Source: Bacteroidota bacterium (GTDB lineage Bacteria > Bacteroidota > Bacteroidia > M30B66). Taken from it: DNA of 8,741 nt. This document shows, piece by piece, positions 5,197-8,741 of this stretch. The stretch lies in NCBI GenBank assembly GCA_947497195.1, contig CANMGM010000087.1, positions 1 to 8,741 on the forward strand, given 5' to 3'. Below the pieces are notes generated by a model that was not told the DNA's origin, made no database searches, and was given only the letters and a program-made list of their open reading frames with translations. Position numbers and translations under genes: made by a program. Positions within the stretch are counted from its first letter, which is position 1; the number at the start of each line of letters is the position of its first letter.

Positions 5197-6927
5197 AATA
5201 TACAATTCTTTTAGTTGTTGTGCATTTACCTGCGATGGTGCATCTATCATCATGTCGCGTCCCGAATTGTTTTTTGGAAAGGCAATAAAATCGCGAATCG
5301 AATCGGCGCCACCGAAAATTGAACATAAACGATCAAATCCCAATGCAATCCCTCCGTGCGGCGGAGCTCCGTACTCAAATGCATTCATTAAAAACCCAAA
5401 CTGATTTTGTGCTTCCTCGTCGGAGAATCCAAGCAATGTAAACATCTGCTTTTGCAAGCCCCTGTCGTGAATACGAATTGAACCACCGCCGATTTCAACA
5501 CCGTTTATCACAAGGTCGTAGGCATTGGCGCGAACATGACCTGGATTGGTATCAATTAAATGAAAATCTTCCGGTTTCGGCGAGGTAAACGGATGATGCA
5601 TGGCATGCCAGCGGCCATTGTCTTCGTCCCACTCGAGTAGTGGAAAATCAACTACCCACAAAGGCGAAAATATATTTTTATCGCGCAATCCTAAACGTGT
5701 TCCCATTTCAAGGCGCAATTCGTTCAGTGCTTTGCGGGTTTTTGCTTCTACACCGGCAAGAATTAACAACAAATCGCCCGGCTTGGCTCCAGCTTTTTCG
5801 CCCATGGCCTGCAATTGCTCTGGCGTAAAGAATTTATCTACTGATGATTTCACGGTTCCGTCGGCGGCAAAGCGAACGTAAATCAGGCCACCGGCGCCAA
5901 TTTGTGGACGTTTTACCCAATCGGTGAGCTCGTCGATTTGCTTGCGTGTATATTCAGAACAACCGCTTGCCACAATACCACCTACAAACTCGGCATGATC
6001 GAAAACAACAAAACCACAGTTGCGCGTGCTTTCGGTAAAATTGCAGAACTCCATGCCAAAACGCGTATCGGGTTTGTCGGAACCGTAGCGCTCCATGGCT
6101 TCGGCATAGGTCATGCGCGGAAAATCATTGAATTCGACGCCTTTCACTTCTTTAAACAGCGCACGCACCAGCCCTTCGAAAATGTTCAGAATATCTTCCT
6201 GCGTAATGAATGAAAGTTCGCAGTCTATTTGTGTAAACTCGGGCTGGCGGTCGGCACGTAAATCTTCATCGCGAAAGCATTTTACTACCTGGTAGTATCG
6301 ATCGAATCCGGCCACCATGAGAATCTGCTTGAAGGTCTGCGGGCTCTGTGGCAAGGCGTAAAACTCACCGGGATTCATGCGAGAAGGGACGATGAAATCG
6401 CGCGCACCTTCGGGCGTTGATTTGATGAGCACAGGAGTTTCGACTTCGATAAACTGCTGCGCATCGAGGTAGCGTCGAATGCTTCCAGCAAGGCGATGGC
6501 GCATCTCGAGATTCTTACGAACCACATTTCGGCGCAGATCCAGGTAGCGGTATTTCATGCGCAGGTCATCGCCTCCATCCGTTTCATCCTCAATTGTAAA
6601 TGGTGGCGTTTTCGATGCATTGAGCACTTCGAGTTTGGTCACTTTTACTTCGATATCGCCGGTGCTGAGGTTTGGGTTTTTCGACGAACGTTCGGCTACA
6701 AGTCCCTCTACACGCAATACGAATTCGCGGCCCAGTTTACGGGCTTCGAGGCAAAGCGCCGGATTATCATCCATGTTGAAAACCAATTGGGTAATGCCAT
6801 AGCGGTCGCGCAGGTCGATGAAGGTCATTCCGCCTAAATCGCGCGAACGGCCAAGCCATCCACATAAGGTAACCGGTGTATTGCAATGCGTTAAATTGAG
6901 TTCTCCGCAGGAATGAGATCGAAGCAT
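5182..6927 (-). CDS. aspS: Aspartyl-tRNA synthetase
   Basis: This cytoplasmic class IIb synthetase charges tRNA-Asp with aspartate. The 581-residue length fits the bacterial type. The N-terminal OB-fold anticodon domain covers about 1-105 (CGELNLTH; TLCGWLGRSRDLGG; FIDLRDRYGITQLVF). Motif 1 lies near 155-170 (FIEVETPVLIKSTPEGARDF), motif 2 at 217-235 (CFRDEDLRADRQPEFTQID), and motif 3 at 525-534 (GGIALGFDRL). QSPQTFKQ (194-201) and GGGSIRIHD (480-488) are further active-site stretches. The GAD insertion specific to bacterial enzymes lies about 300-400. The frame is open to an ATG at 6978, but the ATG at 6927 is chosen because MLRSHSCGEL matches the usual family start; an ATG two codons earlier (6933) is an alternative. 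It is transcribed divergently from the Crp/Fnr gene and is followed after 10 bp by the outer-membrane gene. Confidence 0.97.
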   Translation of the reverse strand: MLRSHSCGELNLTHCNTPVTLCGWLGRSRDLGGMTFIDLRDRYGITQLVFNMDDNPALCLEARKLGREFVLRVEGLVAERSSKNPNLSTGDIEVKVTKLEVLNASKTPPFTIEDETDGGDDLRMKYRYLDLRRNVVRKNLEMRHRLAGSIRRYLDAQQFIEVETPVLIKSTPEGARDFIVPSRMNPGEFYALPQSPQTFKQILMVAGFDRYYQVVKCFRDEDLRADRQPEFTQIDCELSFITQEDILNIFEGLVRALFKEVKGVEFNDFPRMTYAEAMERYGSDKPDTRFGMEFCNFTESTRNCGFVVFDHAEFVGGIVASGCSEYTRKQIDELTDWVKRPQIGAGGLIYVRFAADGTVKSSVDKFFTPEQLQAMGEKAGAKPGDLLLILAGVEAKTRKALNELRLEMGTRLGLRDKNIFSPLWVVDFPLLEWDEDNGRWHAMHHPFTSPKPEDFHLIDTNPGHVRANAYDLVINGVEIGGGSIRIHDRGLQKQMFTLLGFSDEEAQNQFGFLMNAFEYGAPPHGGIALGFDRLCSIFGGADSIRDFIAFPKNNSGRDMMIDAPSQVNAQQLKELYIRTEI

Positions 6928-7044
6928 AATCATAACAATTTGGGGATGCGAATTTAATCTGCTTTGAGTTAAGGACATCGGAATATGAAAAGAATTTTTA
7001 ACATCCGATATTCACCAAAATGATTAAATTTCAACTTTCAATCC

Positions 7045-7058
7045 ATGATAAGTATCAT
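7045..7058. promoter_or_regulatory. FNR-box-like palindrome upstream of the Crp/Fnr gene
   Basis: ATGATAAGTATCAT is an inverted repeat with perfect 6-bp arms (ATGATA / TATCAT). Read as ATGAT-N4-ATCAT it matches the classical FNR box TTGAT-N4-ATCAA except for the outermost base of each half. It lies 19 bp before the ATG of a Crp/Fnr-family gene, so autoregulation is plausible. A weak -7-like TAAATTGG follows at 7063-7070. The site is in the 150-bp region shared with the divergent aspS, for which I see no convincing promoter. Confidence 0.45.
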
Positions 7059-7077
7059 TAACTAAATTGGTAAATAT

Positions 7078-7803
7078 ATGAGTACGCTACATACACATAG
7101 AAAATTTGAAGTGCCTGATTGCGAGCATTGTGGTTCGCGGAAACGCTCAATCTTTTGCGACCTGCATGGTCACGACCTCGAAAAATTGGAAGAGGAGAAA
7201 GGCTGTAGTACCTATAAAAAAGGACAAATTGTATTCAACGCAGGTTCGTATCCGCATGGTTTGTTTTGCATCCGCGAAGGAAAAGTGAAGGTGTTTCAGG
7301 TAGGCGACGAAGGAAAGGAGCAGATTGTGCGTTTGGCAAAGGCCGGCGATATTCTTGGTTATCGTGCTATTTTAAGTGGCGATAAATTTTCTTCATCTGC
7401 TGAAGCACTTGATGATGCGAAAATTTGTTTCATCCCTAAAAAATCATTTTTAAGCCTGATTGAAAACAATGGCGTTTTGTCGATGCAGCTCATGAAACTG
7501 CTTTCTGAAGATTTAAAGGAAGCCGAGCACCGCATCACCGAGCTTGCACAAAAGCCGGTACGGGAGCGTGTTGCCGAAGCCTTACTGTATTTGCATCAAA
7601 CCTATGGAACAGAGGCCGACGGGCAAACGATTGGCGTAACCATGAGCCGCGAGGATATTGCAAATATTGTGGGAACTGCAACCGAAACCACCATTCGATT
7701 GTTAAGTGAATTCAAACACGATGAGGTAATTCAATTAAACGGTAAAAAAATAGCAATCGTAAATCACAAGAAATTGATTAAAATTGCAAACGTGCAGGAC
7801 TGA
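7078..7803 (+). CDS. Crp/Fnr-family transcription factor with FNR-like cysteines
   Basis: This 241-residue protein has the Crp/Fnr layout: a cyclic-nucleotide-binding-type beta-roll (about 45-125; YKKGQIVFNAGSYPHGLFCIREGKVKVF and GDILGYRAILSG), a dimer helix (about 130-160), and a winged helix-turn-helix (about 161-235). The recognition region TMSREDIANIVGTATETTIRLLSEF (188-212) has E203 and R207 where FNR has Glu209 and Arg213, but Ile206 where FNR has Ser212. The N-terminus carries C15-x2-C18-x8-C27, and C117 (KICFIPKKSF) aligns with FNR Cys122 (VCEIPFETL). Four cysteines are therefore placed as in [4Fe-4S] FNR, suggesting oxygen or redox sensing, though the C18-C27 spacing is longer than in E. 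coli FNR. Two further cysteines are C43 and C64. The ATG at 7078 is the natural start. A cytochrome gene follows after 30 bp. It could instead sense another signal. Confidence 0.9.
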   Translation: MSTLHTHRKFEVPDCEHCGSRKRSIFCDLHGHDLEKLEEEKGCSTYKKGQIVFNAGSYPHGLFCIREGKVKVFQVGDEGKEQIVRLAKAGDILGYRAILSGDKFSSSAEALDDAKICFIPKKSFLSLIENNGVLSMQLMKLLSEDLKEAEHRITELAQKPVRERVAEALLYLHQTYGTEADGQTIGVTMSREDIANIVGTATETTIRLLSEFKHDEVIQLNGKKIAIVNHKKLIKIANVQD

Positions 7804-7833
7804 TAAAAAATCAACCAAACCAACACTTGATTC

Positions 7834-8741
7834 GTGAAGAAGAAGATACTTGCAATTACCGTGATTTCGGCGCTCGCATTAACTGCTGCCGTTAAGCCTT
7901 TTGAATCAGGGAAGGAAGAACAGGTTAAAGACATTCATGCTTACCTCGAACAGCTTATTGATGCGCATCGCGAGCTCGACACCAATGCAATTTTCTTTTC
8001 GGCGACTCGCTGCAAAGGCTGTCACGGATACGATCCAATGGGAATTGCTAACGTCACACTCGATGGTGTAGACATTAACCTGTTCGACGATTGGGAAACA
8101 TCGATGATGGGCCTTGCTGGCGTTGATCCACTTTGGAAAGCCAAGGTGCGGCATGAAGTATTGACCAATCCCGCTAATGGAACTGAATTGCAGGATTTGT
8201 GTACATCGTGTCATGCTCCGATGGGGCATTTCGAAGCGTTTTATAAAGGTCAGCAGCATTATGGTTTGGCCGATCTTGAGGATGATTCGCTTGGCAAATC
8301 GGGTGTAGGATGCCTTGGATGCCATGCCATTGGAACCGAAGGCCTCGGCTATCGCTTTACCGGCGATATTCCATATGACACAAATCGGTTTGCTTATGGT
8401 CCTTTTCCGGGGCCGATGCTGGGGCCGATGCAACTCTATGTGAATTATACTCCAGCCTACAGTCCGCACGTGAGCGAAGGAAGTTTTTGTTCGCCTTGTC
8501 ATACGCTCATCACCCATCCTGTAGATCTGGAAGGAAACAGCACAGGCGAAACATTTATAGAGCAAGCAACCTTTCAGGAATGGCTCAACTCTGCGTATCC
8601 CGAAGAAGGAAGCCAGTGCCAGACCTGCCACATGCCAAAGATTGAGGATCCGGTGAAGATTGCGGTTGGTTACACCGGTTTGCCGGGCAGATCTCCGTAT
8701 AATTTGCACACCTTCTCGGGGGCGAATTCGTTCATGGTTAA
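7834..8741 (+). CDS. Multihaem c-type cytochrome (partial, 3' end outside window)
   Basis: The reading frame starts at GTG 7834, six bases from a TGA in the same frame at 7828-7830, and stays open to the window end (302 residues visible). The GTG is the first possible start, and it opens a good Sec signal: VKKK, then hydrophobic ILAITVISALALTAAV (5-20). Five CxxCH haem c sites are seen: CKGCH (60-64), CTSCH (123-127), CLGCH (160-164), CSPCH (219-223) and CQTCH (262-266). Several other histidines (H107, H132, H142, H212, H228, H292) could be second axial ligands. LHTFSGANSFMV near the visible end resembles a motif of Bacteroidota multihaem cytochromes of the cytochrome c554-like kind. It should act in the periplasm or at the cell surface in electron transfer, but substrate and partners cannot be told. 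It lies 30 bp after the Crp/Fnr gene on the same strand. Confidence 0.9.
   Translation, partial: MKKKILAITVISALALTAAVKPFESGKEEQVKDIHAYLEQLIDAHRELDTNAIFFSATRCKGCHGYDPMGIANVTLDGVDINLFDDWETSMMGLAGVDPLWKAKVRHEVLTNPANGTELQDLCTSCHAPMGHFEAFYKGQQHYGLADLEDDSLGKSGVGCLGCHAIGTEGLGYRFTGDIPYDTNRFAYGPFPGPMLGPMQLYVNYTPAYSPHVSEGSFCSPCHTLITHPVDLEGNSTGETFIEQATFQEWLNSAYPEEGSQCQTCHMPKIEDPVKIAVGYTGLPGRSPYNLHTFSGANSFMV

Noticed and set aside
5600..6837. Several + strand open frames of 60-113 residues opposite aspS
   Set aside because: They are antisense to a strongly conserved gene and show no motifs of their own.
6928..6978. 17-residue N-terminal extension of AspRS
   Set aside because: Bacterial AspRS normally begins a few residues before the CGEL motif; the extension does not match the family and is probably untranslated leader.
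6981..7013. GAATAT / ATATTC inverted arms upstream of aspS
   Set aside because: The arms are only 6 AT-rich bases with a 21-base spacer, so chance is likely and no function is suggested.
7906..8709. 267-residue open frame on the - strand near the right end
   Set aside because: It is antisense to the cytochrome frame, which has a signal peptide and five CxxCH motifs; the antisense product shows no family features.

Overview
The window looks like chromosome from a member of the Bacteroidota. Genes carry no obvious Shine-Dalgarno sequences. One clear promoter fits the Bacteroidota pattern (TTG, 19 bp, TAnnTTTG). The carotenoid, AspRS and Crp/Fnr proteins all read like Bacteroidota family members. 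It is gene-dense: the longest non-coding stretches are 173 bp (1734-1906), 150 bp (6928-7077) and about 99 bp (699-797), so no gene-free stretch exceeds 300 bp. I saw no tRNA, rRNA, CRISPR array, insertion sequence or prophage signal.

Layout. At 1-93 is the 3' tail of an unidentified gene, followed on the + strand by riboflavin synthase (105-698). A CarH/LitR-like MerR regulator with a cobalamin-type C-terminal half (798-1733) comes next. It is followed by what looks like one + strand operon (1907-4594): ECF sigma factor, phytoene/squalene synthase, IspH, and a small SRPBCC-like protein whose ATG overlaps the ispH stop. On the - strand, converging on this operon with a single base between the stops, is aspS (5182-6927) followed by a small predicted outer-membrane protein (4596-5171). 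Divergent from aspS, on the + strand, are a Crp/Fnr regulator with FNR-like cysteines (7078-7803) and the first 302 codons of a multihaem c-type cytochrome starting at GTG 7834, which runs off the window.

How the genes may work together. The MerR-sigma-carotenoid cluster resembles light- or B12-dependent carotenoid control circuits. The MerR protein keeps the W-x9-EH and ExHxxG motifs of CarH-type photoreceptors. The sigma-operon promoter is embedded in four copies of a TGTTTAA(T/C) element arranged as two inverted pairs, and a weaker pair with the same 23-bp offset lies upstream of merR. The inference is that MerR represses itself and the sigma operon; on induction, IspH supplies IPP/DMAPP, the synthase commits prenyl diphosphates to carotenoid, and the sigma factor activates further genes elsewhere. 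No phytoene desaturase (crtI) or cyclase is present here. The Crp/Fnr and cytochrome pair at the right end suggests a separate oxygen- or redox-responsive respiratory module.

Limits: all identifications are by reading motifs, with no database search. Promoter and operator calls are pattern matches.
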